From positions 558,001-622,000 of the forward strand of contig NZ_CP100404.1 in assembly GCF_024218775.1 (NCBI RefSeq): a stretch of 64,000 nucleotides of DNA. The letters run 5' to 3'. This stretch comes from Haloarcula marina (GTDB lineage Archaea > Halobacteriota > Halobacteria > Halobacteriales > Haloarculaceae). Shown here piece by piece: positions 1-7,344 of this stretch (positions are counted from its first letter, which is position 1; each line of letters begins with the position of its first letter). A program made the translations under genes and the position numbers. The notes under the pieces were generated by a model, which saw only the letters and a list, made by a program, of their open reading frames with translations, did no database searches and was not told the DNA's origin.

Positions 1-567
1 CGTGCGGACGGTGTCCGTATCGAGCAACAGGCCGCGGAGCGTCACGTCCGACTGCCCCATCGTCAGCGATTCGATGGACGACCCGTCACCGGGTTCCACA
101 TCGATAGTGGCGTCCTCGTCTGGTTCGGCCTTGTCCACTGAGACTTCCAGTCCGTTGTAGCCGTCCTTGGGTCGGCCCTTCACCCGGAGCACGTCGCCGA
201 CTTCGAGGCTCCCCTCGTCGATGTCGACGGCCTGCCCGTCCCAGAACGCCAGTCGGACGCTGGCCGTCTCGTCGGCCGCCTCGACGTTGATGACTCGGCC
301 GTCCTCGTCCTCGCCGTCCCGTTCGAACGTCTTCAGGTCGCCGATAGCCATCACCTTCGCGATGAACTTCACCTCGTCCATGCCCGGTTCCACGTCGGCG
401 ACGGTCTCGACCTCGCCCTCGTTCAGTTCGTGGGCGAGCAACATCGCGGCCGTCTCCTCGTCCGCGAGGCCGCCCATCTGTTCGACCTTCTCCTCGACGG
501 CCTCGCGAAACTCCTCCTCGGAAACGTCCGTCTCCAAGTCCGCGTAGATGTCCTCTATCGCACCCAT
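1..567 (-). CDS. Single-stranded DNA-binding protein / replication protein A (RPA), 5' part
   Basis: Starts at an ATG (complement of 565-567) and reads open to the left edge, so the C-terminal part is missing. The protein begins MGAIEDIYADLETDVSEEEF and contains an EKVEQMGGLADEETAAMLLAHEL segment, which is the typical N-terminus of haloarchaeal RPA. An OB-fold-like region follows (GMDEVKFIAKVMAIGDLKTF, then VRLAFWDGQAVDID and VGDVLRVKGRPKDGYNGLEV). RPA coats single-stranded DNA during replication and repair. Recognition rests on the N-terminus and one OB fold; any zinc finger or further OB folds lie outside the window. Confidence 0.85.
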   Translation of the reverse strand, partial: MGAIEDIYADLETDVSEEEFREAVEEKVEQMGGLADEETAAMLLAHELNEGEVETVADVEPGMDEVKFIAKVMAIGDLKTFERDGEDEDGRVINVEAADETASVRLAFWDGQAVDIDEGSLEVGDVLRVKGRPKDGYNGLEVSVDKAEPDEDATIDVEPGDGSSIESLTMGQSDVTLRGLLLDTDTVRT

Positions 568-703
568 TATCTATGGGACGCAGGGATGGACCGCGCTTAA
601 GCGTTGTCGTTGGCCGAGCGGGCCGCTGCCGTCTGTCGATTCCGTTCTCGGTTTCGCCATGCGCCGTGGTCTGCTCGGCTTCCCTGATAAACCTCGCCGC
701 CGA

Positions 704-1174
704 CTACCGGTCGACAGCCGCCACTTCTCGCGGGCCGTCGCCGTGGTCGTGCGTGACGACGACGCGACCCGGCAGGCCGTTCTCGAACGCGACGGTCGCC
801 TCGTAGTCGATTTCGACGATAGCCTGCGTGCACATCTCGGCGTCCGTCTCGCGCGTCGTCGCGACGGCGACGGTCAGTTCGTCCGCCGCGTCGTCGTACT
901 CCGCGCTCGTCAACGCCGCCGTCGTACAGCCATCCACACCCCAAATCGTTCCGTCGACGACCACACGCTCGTCGCCGAAGCGCACCGTCGCGTCGTCCAC
1001 CTGCGTCCCGGACTGCCTATTCGACACGGTGAACGTCGTGTCGGTCACACGCGGCGGTCGGGTCGGCGTTCGTTCGGTCCCCGCGCCACCGTCCGAGGGA
1101 CCGTTGGACGCGCATCCGGCGAGCGCGGCGGCGCCGACCACGCCGAGTCGCCGGAGCAGGACTCTGCGCTGCAT
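704..1174 (-). CDS. Tat lipoprotein of unknown function
   Basis: A 156-residue protein beginning MQRRVLLRRLGVVGAAALAG followed by a lipobox Cys (LAGC). The double arginine plus lipobox marks a haloarchaeal Tat-exported, lipid-anchored surface protein. The mature part carries a Gly/Ser/Thr/Pro-rich linker and then a beta-rich domain with two Cys (GVDGCTTAAL and AEMCTQAIV) that could form a disulfide. I do not recognise the domain. The upstream ATG at 1174 was chosen because the signal motif begins exactly there. Confidence 0.7.
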   Translation of the reverse strand: MQRRVLLRRLGVVGAAALAGCASNGPSDGGAGTERTPTRPPRVTDTTFTVSNRQSGTQVDDATVRFGDERVVVDGTIWGVDGCTTAALTSAEYDDAADELTVAVATTRETDAEMCTQAIVEIDYEATVAFENGLPGRVVVTHDHGDGPREVAAVDR

Positions 1175-1308
1175 ACCGTGAGGTCGGCACGGTGACGGAA
1201 GGTGCTTGTGGTGGTTCACACTCGGCTTTGACCGTGGTGTGCGCACCCGTCGCGTGGCGGTGGCCGAACCGTCACCCTTTTCAAACCGACCACCCTCCCT
1301 CAAGATGA

Positions 1309-1381
1309 GTCCGGGTAGGGTAGTGGACTATCCTCTTGGCTTGCGGAGCCAGGGACCGGAGTTCAAATCTCCGTCCGGACG
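1309..1381 (+). tRNA. tRNA-Arg(GCG)
   Basis: Cloverleaf of 73 nt. The acceptor stem GTCCGGG pairs with TCCGGAC (one G-T pair at the end). The D arm starts at GGGTAG. The anticodon stem TTGGC/GCCAG encloses loop TTGCGGA with anticodon GCG. The T arm CGGAG-TTCAAAT-CTCCG is perfect. Discriminator base is G and no CCA is encoded. The last 21 bases are repeated exactly 153 bases downstream. Confidence 0.9.
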
Positions 1382-1513
1382 TTTTCAATTCCGCTACGAG
1401 ACGAGCGATAGCGAGGAGTCTGCGGAATGTAGACACTCCCGAGGAGATTTGCACACGCGAGTCGCAACCCTGGAACGGTGCGAAGCGCCGCACGCCCGGA
1501 ACGTCTCGCCTCG

Positions 1514-1534
1514 GTTCAAATCTCCGTCCGGACG
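1514..1534 (+). repeat. Duplicate of tRNA-Arg 3' end (possible att remnant)
   Basis: An exact 21-base copy of the 3' end of the tRNA-Arg gene (T loop through discriminator base, tRNA positions 1361-1381). The repeats are direct and 153 bases apart. No integrase or other gene lies between them, so this looks like a scar of integration and loss at the tRNA gene, or a pseudo-tRNA fragment. Confidence 0.75.
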
Positions 1535-1597
1535 CTCCGCTGTCAAGGGCCATCCGCCGACCCGCCGCTTTTCCCGACCCGTCGCGTATCCGGGGAC

Positions 1598-2209
1598 ATG
1601 GACGCCCACCTCCGGGCCGGTATCGCCGTCTACAACGCCGGGCGGTACCACGCCGCCCACGACGCGTGGGAAGACCGGTGGCTCGCTCTCGACGCGGGCG
1701 ACGACGAGCGCTTTCTCCACGGCCTCATCCAGTTCACCGCCGTCGTCCACCACGCACAGTCGGAGAACTGGTCGGGAGCGCAGGGCCTCGCCGAGAGCGC
1801 TGGCGGGTACCTCGGGGACTTGCCGCCGGACTACCGCGACGTGAACCTCGACGCCGTGCGGCCGTTCCTCGAACGCGTGGCCGCCGACCCCGAAGCGGTC
1901 GACTGGGCGCACCCGCCGAAACTGACCCACCACGGCGACACCCTCGACTACGAGTCGCTGGACTTCGACGCGACGGCCGTCGCCGCAGGGGTGCTTGCGG
2001 AGGCCGACGGCTACAACGAGGACATCGTCGCCGACGCCGTCGCGTACGCACGTGACGAACTGGCCGAGCGAGGCGACGGGCGGTTCGTCGGCCTCCTGTT
2101 CGCGTTCGTCCGTGAGCGTGAGCGCCGCCCGGTGGTGTACCATCGGCTACGCGACCACGTGCGACGAGAGCGGCAGAAGGACGACGACGTGAAGGGACTG
2201 TTCGGATAG
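1598..2209 (+). CDS. DUF309 family protein
   Basis: A 203-residue cytoplasmic protein. Residues 1-100 hold the DUF309 signature: a helix with YNAGRYHAAHDAWEDRW (H..HD.WE) and then FLHGLIQFTAVVHHAQSENW, which form the conserved His/Trp/Glu cluster of this helical family. The rest is acidic and less conserved. Function is unknown. The ATG at 1598 is preferred because upstream in-frame sequence overlaps the tRNA-tail repeat and is not conserved-looking. Confidence 0.8.
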   Translation: MDAHLRAGIAVYNAGRYHAAHDAWEDRWLALDAGDDERFLHGLIQFTAVVHHAQSENWSGAQGLAESAGGYLGDLPPDYRDVNLDAVRPFLERVAADPEAVDWAHPPKLTHHGDTLDYESLDFDATAVAAGVLAEADGYNEDIVADAVAYARDELAERGDGRFVGLLFAFVRERERRPVVYHRLRDHVRRERQKDDDVKGLFG

Positions 2210-2211
2210 CG

Positions 2212-2985
2212 TTACGCGTCCGGTTCGACGACCCGTTCCCCGTCCTCGAAGTGCGCGGAGTTGTCCTGCGGGTCGTACCCCAGCACCGCTTTGGCGCGCT
2301 CCAGCGAGTAGTACTTCCGGTCGTTGTCGGAGATGCCGTAGACGATTTCGAACTCGTAGTCCGCCTCCAGCGCGCACTCGTGGATGCGGGCGCAGTCGGG
2401 GTAGGAGAGCCACATCGCCTGTCCGCGCTCGTAGTCGATGGGCGGATGTCCGCGGGTGAGGTTCCCGATGCGGATGTTGCACACCTTGATGCCGTACTCG
2501 TCGTGGTAGTACCGGCCCAGAATCTCGCCGGTGGCTTTCGAGACGCCGTAGAGGTTACCGGGGCGAGGGAACTCCGTCCCGTCGAGCAGGAACTCGTGGT
2601 CCTCGCGGTACATCTCGGGGGTGCGACGGTCTGTCTCGAACGCGCCGACGGCGTGGTTCGACGAGGCGAAGACGAACTTCTCGACGCCCTCGTCGATGGC
2701 GGCCTCGTACATCTTCTGCGTGCCGTCAATGTTGTTGGTCAGCACCGAGTCCCACGGGGCGGTCTTTCGCGGGTCGCCCGCGAGGTGGACGACGGCGCCG
2801 ACGCCCTCCATCGCCGCGGCCACGTCCGCCTCGTTCGCCACGTCGCCGACCAGATACTCGTGGGCTGGCTCCTCGGCTGGCGGGCTGTGGTACATGAGCT
2901 TCCACTCGTAGGCGTCCCCGATACCCTCGAGGATGGCCTCCCCGACTGCGCCGCCAGCGCCTGTGAGTAGAACCGGGTCGTCCAT
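2212..2985 (-). CDS. azf: NAD-dependent glucose-6-phosphate dehydrogenase (Azf), extended SDR
   Basis: A 257-residue extended short-chain dehydrogenase. It has the Rossmann motif TGAGGAVG at residues 7-14, the NNIDGT motif, FASSNHAVGAFET and the catalytic YGVSK (Tyr-x3-Lys). The C-terminal YGISDNDRKYYSLERAKAVLGYDPQDNSA is nearly diagnostic for the archaeal zwischenferment of haloarchaea, which opens the oxidative pentose phosphate pathway with NAD. The gene is convergent with the DUF309 gene, with stops 2 bases apart. The ATG at 2985 places the nucleotide-binding motif at the normal distance from the N-terminus. Confidence 0.88.
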   Translation of the reverse strand: MDDPVLLTGAGGAVGEAILEGIGDAYEWKLMYHSPPAEEPAHEYLVGDVANEADVAAAMEGVGAVVHLAGDPRKTAPWDSVLTNNIDGTQKMYEAAIDEGVEKFVFASSNHAVGAFETDRRTPEMYREDHEFLLDGTEFPRPGNLYGVSKATGEILGRYYHDEYGIKVCNIRIGNLTRGHPPIDYERGQAMWLSYPDCARIHECALEADYEFEIVYGISDNDRKYYSLERAKAVLGYDPQDNSAHFEDGERVVEPDA

Positions 2986-3060
2986 TCGTACGGGATAGCT
3001 AGCGAGCGCCCAATAGGTAGCTTGCGATTCCGTTATATGCTGCCCAGCCGACGAATCGGC

Positions 3061-3408
3061 ATGGACCCGACAGTCGCCCAGAACGCCTGTTTCGAGGCGG
3101 GTATCAAGTTCGGCTCGCTGTATCACCAGTTCGCGGGGACGCCGGTCAGCCCCGACAGCGCCGACTCGCTGGCGACGGCGATGGAAGAAGCCATCGAGAA
3201 CCAACCGTACTGCGAGTCGGTCACCGTCGGCATCCGCGAGGACGCCCTCGAAGCTGCCATCGCCGAGGCGGGCGCGGAGTACACGGAACTCACCGGCCGG
3301 TTCCTCGACGTGTCGATGACCATCGACCACGAGGGCTGTGTCGTCGAGACGAGCATGGCGATGGAAGACGGCTACCCGCTGATGCGGGTTGATTCCGTCG
3401 TCGAGTAA
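3061..3408 (+). CDS. mptD: Archaeal dihydroneopterin aldolase (MptD family)
   Basis: A 115-residue protein starting MDPTVAQNACFEAGIKFGSL followed by YHQFAGTPVS. This Phe-Glu-Ala-Gly-Ile-Lys…Tyr-His-Gln stretch is the conserved core of archaeal MptD (old DUF372), which cleaves dihydroneopterin to 6-hydroxymethyl-dihydropterin in tetrahydrofolate or methanopterin synthesis. The conserved Glu sits in FEAGIK. Length matches the family. It is divergent from azf; the longer in-frame start upstream lacks family similarity. Confidence 0.82.
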   Translation: MDPTVAQNACFEAGIKFGSLYHQFAGTPVSPDSADSLATAMEEAIENQPYCESVTVGIREDALEAAIAEAGAEYTELTGRFLDVSMTIDHEGCVVETSMAMEDGYPLMRVDSVVE

Positions 3409-3479
3409 CCGTGACGGACGGTGTTAGGCACACCACTCTCTCCGAAAATTTTACCCTCTGTCCGTCTGCAGATGTCGTG

Positions 3480-4601
3480 ATGACCCTCCACGCGATAGAC
3501 GACATCGACGACGCAATCGACGCCACGAAGGCGTTCCTGTTCCCGTTCGACCTCCGAACGTGGCTTCGACTGGCGTTCGTCGTCTTCTTCATCGGCGGCG
3601 GTGGCGGCGGCCTGAACGTCCTCCGCAGCGCGAACAGCTTCAGCAACGCCGACGGCGGGAGCGTCCCGACCGGTCCCGGTACCGGAACGGGCGGGGAGTT
3701 CGCCCTGACGGGGCCGCTGGAACACCTCCTCGGGTCCCTCCCCACGCCGCTCTCGCAAGTGTCGGGCGGGTCGGGTGGTCCCGGCCTCCCGCCGGGCGTC
3801 ACCGAGGGACTACTCGCCGGTGCGGGACTGGCGCTCATCGCCGCCCTCGTCGTCATCCTCCTCCTCGCGCTCCTCTTCGGCATCGTGAGCAACTTCATGG
3901 AATTTGTCCTCATCCAGTCCCTCGTCGACCGGGAGGTCCACGTCCGGCAGTACTTCACCGACAACCTCGGTAACGGTCTCCGACTGCTCGGGTTCCGACT
4001 CGCACTCAGCATCGTCACGGCCCTGCTCGGACTTGCCGCCTTCCTCGGTTTCTTCGTGGTCGTCAGCGGCGGTCAGTTGGCGAATCTCGGCCCCGAGGCG
4101 CTCATCGCCTCGTCGGGACTCCTCATCGTCGGTGCCCTGCTGTTCGCTCTCGTCCTCGGAACTATCACCGGGTTCACTACCGTCTTCGTCGTCCCGCTGA
4201 TGATTCAGGGCGACCACGGTGTCCTCGAAGGCTGGCGGCGACTCCTCGGCTCCATCTCGGACCAGCCGAAACAGTACCTGGCGTACCTCTTCTTCTCGGT
4301 GATTCTCGGCATCGGCGTCGGCATCGTCGGCGCAGTCCTCGGCGGCGTCGCCGCCGTCGTCCTCCTGATTCCGTTCGGCATCCTCGCGGCCGCCGTCTGG
4401 TTCGGCCTCGGACAGAGCCTCGTCGCGGGCGTCCTGGCGAGCGTCTTCCTCGCCCTGTTCGCGCTGGCGCTGCTCGTCGTCGCGAACCTCATCAAAGTGC
4501 CGCTACTGACGTTTCTGCGCTACTACGCGATGCTCGTGCTGGGCGACATCGACCCCGACATGGACCCTATTCCGACGGTCCGCGACGATATCCGGACCTG
4601 A
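3480..4601 (+). CDS. Multi-pass membrane protein, haloarchaeal family of unknown function
   Basis: A 373-residue protein. A short N-terminal amphipathic stretch (MTLHAIDDIDDAIDATKAFL) is followed by a first hydrophobic helix, a Gly/Ser/Thr-rich external loop, and about six further transmembrane helices, with long Ala/Leu/Val/Ile runs from residue 125 to the end. It resembles the uncharacterised haloarchaeal membrane family that begins with a HAIDDIDDAID motif. No catalytic residues are evident. The ATG at 3480 matches that N-terminus better than the longer reading frame. Confidence 0.65.
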   Translation: MTLHAIDDIDDAIDATKAFLFPFDLRTWLRLAFVVFFIGGGGGGLNVLRSANSFSNADGGSVPTGPGTGTGGEFALTGPLEHLLGSLPTPLSQVSGGSGGPGLPPGVTEGLLAGAGLALIAALVVILLLALLFGIVSNFMEFVLIQSLVDREVHVRQYFTDNLGNGLRLLGFRLALSIVTALLGLAAFLGFFVVVSGGQLANLGPEALIASSGLLIVGALLFALVLGTITGFTTVFVVPLMIQGDHGVLEGWRRLLGSISDQPKQYLAYLFFSVILGIGVGIVGAVLGGVAAVVLLIPFGILAAAVWFGLGQSLVAGVLASVFLALFALALLVVANLIKVPLLTFLRYYAMLVLGDIDPDMDPIPTVRDDIRT

Positions 4602-4704
4602 GGGGATTCGTTTTCGGTTTCGCTGCCGACTGCCCGCTCACGTCCGGCGGTTTCACTTTCACTTTCAGGCTGGCTTTTAAACTCCCGCCGCGTGAAGTGC
4701 TACT

Positions 4705-5154
4705 ATGAGTCAGACGAGTCTGGACGACGACGAACTGTTCGGCGAGGCGGCCACCGAGATGCGAAGCGACGTCGAGGCGTCGCTTGCCGAGGCGCGCGAG
4801 GCGCTTCCCGATGCCGACGCGGTGTGGGACGTGGCGGCCGACAACACGCTCGGCGTCCTGAACGCCCTCAAGACGGCCCTCGACGTGGGCGACGCCGAGG
4901 ACCACCTCCGCGACGCGAAGAAGTGGTACACGATGGGCGAACGCGCCGACGCCTTCGAGGACGCCGACGACCTCGCCGAGGAAATCGAGGAAATCGCCGC
5001 CCTCATCGAGGACGTCGACGACGCCCGGGAACAGGTCGGGGACCTCACCTCCACGATTCCGCAACTCCGGAGCACGCTCGAATCGTTCGAGGACGAGGCG
5101 GCCGCCGACGCCGACGCCGACACGGACGCCGACGCCGAAGAGGCCGAAGCCTGA
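4705..5154 (+). CDS. Small acidic coiled protein (DUF5790-like)
   Basis: A 149-residue, very acidic protein, MSQTSLDDDELFGEAATEMR onward, with DAKKWYTMGERADAFEDADD in the middle, predicted to be almost all alpha-helical. The tail is a low-complexity ADADADTDADAEE run. The N-terminal pattern is that of a conserved haloarchaeal family of unknown function (I believe DUF5790). It is probably cytoplasmic, with no membrane segment or cysteine. It lies alone between a membrane protein and the convergent creatininase-family gene, with 1 base between the stops. Confidence 0.7.
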   Translation: MSQTSLDDDELFGEAATEMRSDVEASLAEAREALPDADAVWDVAADNTLGVLNALKTALDVGDAEDHLRDAKKWYTMGERADAFEDADDLAEEIEEIAALIEDVDDAREQVGDLTSTIPQLRSTLESFEDEAAADADADTDADAEEAEA

Positions 5155-5155
5155 G

Positions 5156-5869
5156 TTATCGCTCCCGCGTCGCCACGCGGTCGAGTAGTTCGGTGAGCGC
5201 CGCGCTCGCCTCGTCCAGCAGTCGCGCTCCTCGGTCGGCCCCGCCCTCGCGCGGGTCGCCGACCGTCCCGTTTTCGCTGAACTCGTCGGTGTCGTAGGCC
5301 AGATTGACGCCGCTGACCCACTCGCCCCACCCGTCGGCGGCGTCGGCGGCCGCCTCGTCCAGACGGTCCTCCCTGACGAGTTCGGGATGGCTGTGCCGGA
5401 GCAGACTCGTCTCGACGGGGCCGCCGTGGCCCATGTCGTCGGCGTCGACGGCGTCGAACCACGTGAACGCGACGGCGTAGGCGTCGTCGTGTCGCGAAAT
5501 CCGCGCACACACTTCTCGGAGGGCGTCGACGTTGCCGCCGTGGCCGTTGACGAGGACGGCCCGGTCCCAGCCGTGGTGTGCCAGACTGGCGACCGTCTCG
5601 CGGACGTACCGCCGGAAGGTGTCCTCGCTGACCCACAGGGTCCCTGCGAAGTGGCGGTGTTCCTCGGCGACGCCGACGGGAATCGGGGGTGCGACGACCA
5701 CCTCGGCGTCGTGGCTTTCGGCGGCGGCGTCCGCGACGGCCGCCGCGGTCAGCGCGTCGGTCCCGAGTGGCGCGTGCGGCCCGTGTTGCTCGGTGCTGCC
5801 GACGGGGAGGAGCGCGAGGTCCGTCTCGACGGCCTCGGCGTCCGTCCACGTCGCGTCGCGCAGGTGCAT
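5156..5869 (-). CDS. Creatininase-family amidohydrolase
   Basis: A 237-residue protein with the creatininase signatures GSTEQHGPHAPLGTDA (metal-binding Glu, His and Asp) near residues 24-39, AEEHRHFAGTL and LVNGHGGN around residue 110. Members are zinc or manganese amidohydrolases. In archaea one member, ArfB, deformylates an intermediate of riboflavin and F420 synthesis, so ArfB is a reasonable candidate, but mycofactocin-type or unassigned amidohydrolase activity cannot be excluded. A riboflavin synthase gene lies 46 kb away in this window. Confidence 0.78.
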   Translation of the reverse strand: MHLRDATWTDAEAVETDLALLPVGSTEQHGPHAPLGTDALTAAAVADAAAESHDAEVVVAPPIPVGVAEEHRHFAGTLWVSEDTFRRYVRETVASLAHHGWDRAVLVNGHGGNVDALREVCARISRHDDAYAVAFTWFDAVDADDMGHGGPVETSLLRHSHPELVREDRLDEAAADAADGWGEWVSGVNLAYDTDEFSENGTVGDPREGGADRGARLLDEASAALTELLDRVATRER

Positions 5870-5937
5870 ACCACGCGATGTGCGCGCGGGGACTACAAGC
5901 GTAGTGGTCGTGGCTCGGGTGAAAAAACGGACACAGC

Positions 5938-6459
5938 TCAGACGATAGAGTCCGGGCGCGTCGCGAAGTAGTTGAACACGGCCCCGAGGCCGACGCCGTA
6001 GACGACGTGGGCCACGAACGTCAGGACGGCGTACAGCACCAGCGTCAGTCCGGACTGGCCGGTGTAGAACGCGAGGACGAATCCGGTCCACATCGCGCCG
6101 CCGAAGAACGCGCCGGAGACGGCGTCAGACCGGCCGGGGAGGTACTCCTTCAGCGCGGCGAACAGGAGCGGCCACGGGAACATCCCGCCGCCGAGGAAGA
6201 TGAAGTAGCCGAACAACACCTCGGGGACGTACCCTGTCAGGCCGACGAGGTCGGTGAGGATGGCGAAGTCGGCGAAACTGAACGCGCCGAGCGACTGCGC
6301 GATGAGGAAGACGACGCTCATCATCGCCGTGCCGACGAGACCGCCCGCCGCCCCGACGACGCCGTCAGCGAGGATACCCGCCAAACTGTCGAACTCTTCG
6401 TTGTCGGCGACGGTTTCGCCGTTCACCGGGTCGTCGACCCCCGCGGAAGTGTCTGCCAT
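5938..6459 (-). CDS. Four-helix membrane protein beside the cytochrome oxidase genes
   Basis: A 173-residue protein with a hydrophilic N-terminus (MADTSAGVDDPVNGETVADN) and four hydrophobic helices, including GGLVGTAMMSVVFLIAQSLG and VLYAVLTFVAHVVYGVGLG. It looks like the DUF6789-type family often found beside haloarchaeal oxidase genes. Its promoter is divergent from coxB. The start at 6459 is chosen over an ATG at 6474 because a TATA box (TTTTTTATTC on this strand) is centred 27 bases before 6459, giving a leaderless transcript. Function unknown. Confidence 0.68.
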   Translation of the reverse strand: MADTSAGVDDPVNGETVADNEEFDSLAGILADGVVGAAGGLVGTAMMSVVFLIAQSLGAFSFADFAILTDLVGLTGYVPEVLFGYFIFLGGGMFPWPLLFAALKEYLPGRSDAVSGAFFGGAMWTGFVLAFYTGQSGLTLVLYAVLTFVAHVVYGVGLGAVFNYFATRPDSIV

Positions 6460-6480
6460 GTGGTGTTGTACCATACCAAT

Positions 6481-6490
6481 GAATAAAAAA
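6481..6490 (-). promoter_or_regulatory. TATA box of the divergent membrane-protein gene
   Basis: TTTTTTATTC on the minus strand is centred 27 bases upstream of the ATG at 6459, the spacing expected for a leaderless archaeal transcript. This decides the start of that gene. Confidence 0.5.
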
Positions 6491-6567
6491 GTTCGCGCAC
6501 GCGCCCAGTCCTCGCCGAGAAGTGTAAGGAAACTGTCCACAATGCCTAATAGAGCGTACAAAAAATC

Positions 6568-7344
6568 ATGAGGGAAGTGATGGGGCACTTGGTACCACAC
6601 ACCGTAGTCGGCATCCCGCTCCACGGCGGGAGCGTCAGGGCTCCGGCGGACGTGTTCGAGAGCATCTTCGAGGTGTTCCTGATTCTGGGCACGGCCGTCG
6701 GCATCCTCGTCGTGACGTACACGATGTATCACGCGCTGAAGTACCGCGATAGGGGCGGCGACGACCCCTACGCGGACAAGGTCGAACGCCCGGTGATGGG
6801 CGAGATGCCCGCGAGCGGGTCCGGGGGGCGGAAAGTGTTCTACTCGTTCGGCATCAGCGCCCTCATCGTCGTCTCGCTCATCGTCTGGACGTACAGTTCG
6901 CTGGCCTACGTCGAGGACGGGCCGACCATCGAAGGCGAGGAGGACATCCACATCACCGTCGAGGGCTACCGGTTCGGATGGGCCTTTATCTACCCGAACG
7001 GCCACGAGGCGTCGACCCTGCGGGTCCCGCAGAACTGGGTGGTCAGGTTAGAGGTGACCTCGCGGGACGTGTTCCACAACTTCGGCATCCCCGAGTTGCG
7101 CGTCAAGACCGACGCGATGCCGGGCCAGACCACCGAGGCGTGGTTCACCGCGCCCGAGACGGGCACGTACGAGGCGGTCTGTTACGAACTGTGCGGGAGC
7201 GGCCACTCGGTGATGGTCTCGCCAGTGGAGGTCATGCCCCAGGACGAGTACCGCGAGTGGTACGCGGGGACGAACGGCACGAACAGCACTAACGGGACCG
7301 CCGCCAGCGTCGACGCCGCGAGTGTCGGGGGTGTCCCGGCATGA
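6568..7344 (+). CDS. coxB: Cytochrome c oxidase subunit II
   Basis: A 258-residue membrane-anchored copper protein. Two transmembrane helices lie at about residues 30-50 and 88-108, followed by a periplasm-facing cupredoxin domain. The CuA ligands are visible: a His in DVFHNFGIPELRVKTDA, then CYELCGSGHSVM with the Cys-x3-Cys, His and Met ligands. The tail is Asn/Thr/Gly-rich. It accepts electrons (probably from a halocyanin) for the oxidase. Its stop overlaps the next gene's ATG by 4 bases, so the two are translationally coupled. A weak TATA-like CCTAATAGA centred near 6548 would favour the second ATG at 6580. Confidence 0.92.
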   Translation: MREVMGHLVPHTVVGIPLHGGSVRAPADVFESIFEVFLILGTAVGILVVTYTMYHALKYRDRGGDDPYADKVERPVMGEMPASGSGGRKVFYSFGISALIVVSLIVWTYSSLAYVEDGPTIEGEEDIHITVEGYRFGWAFIYPNGHEASTLRVPQNWVVRLEVTSRDVFHNFGIPELRVKTDAMPGQTTEAWFTAPETGTYEAVCYELCGSGHSVMVSPVEVMPQDEYREWYAGTNGTNSTNGTAASVDAASVGGVPA

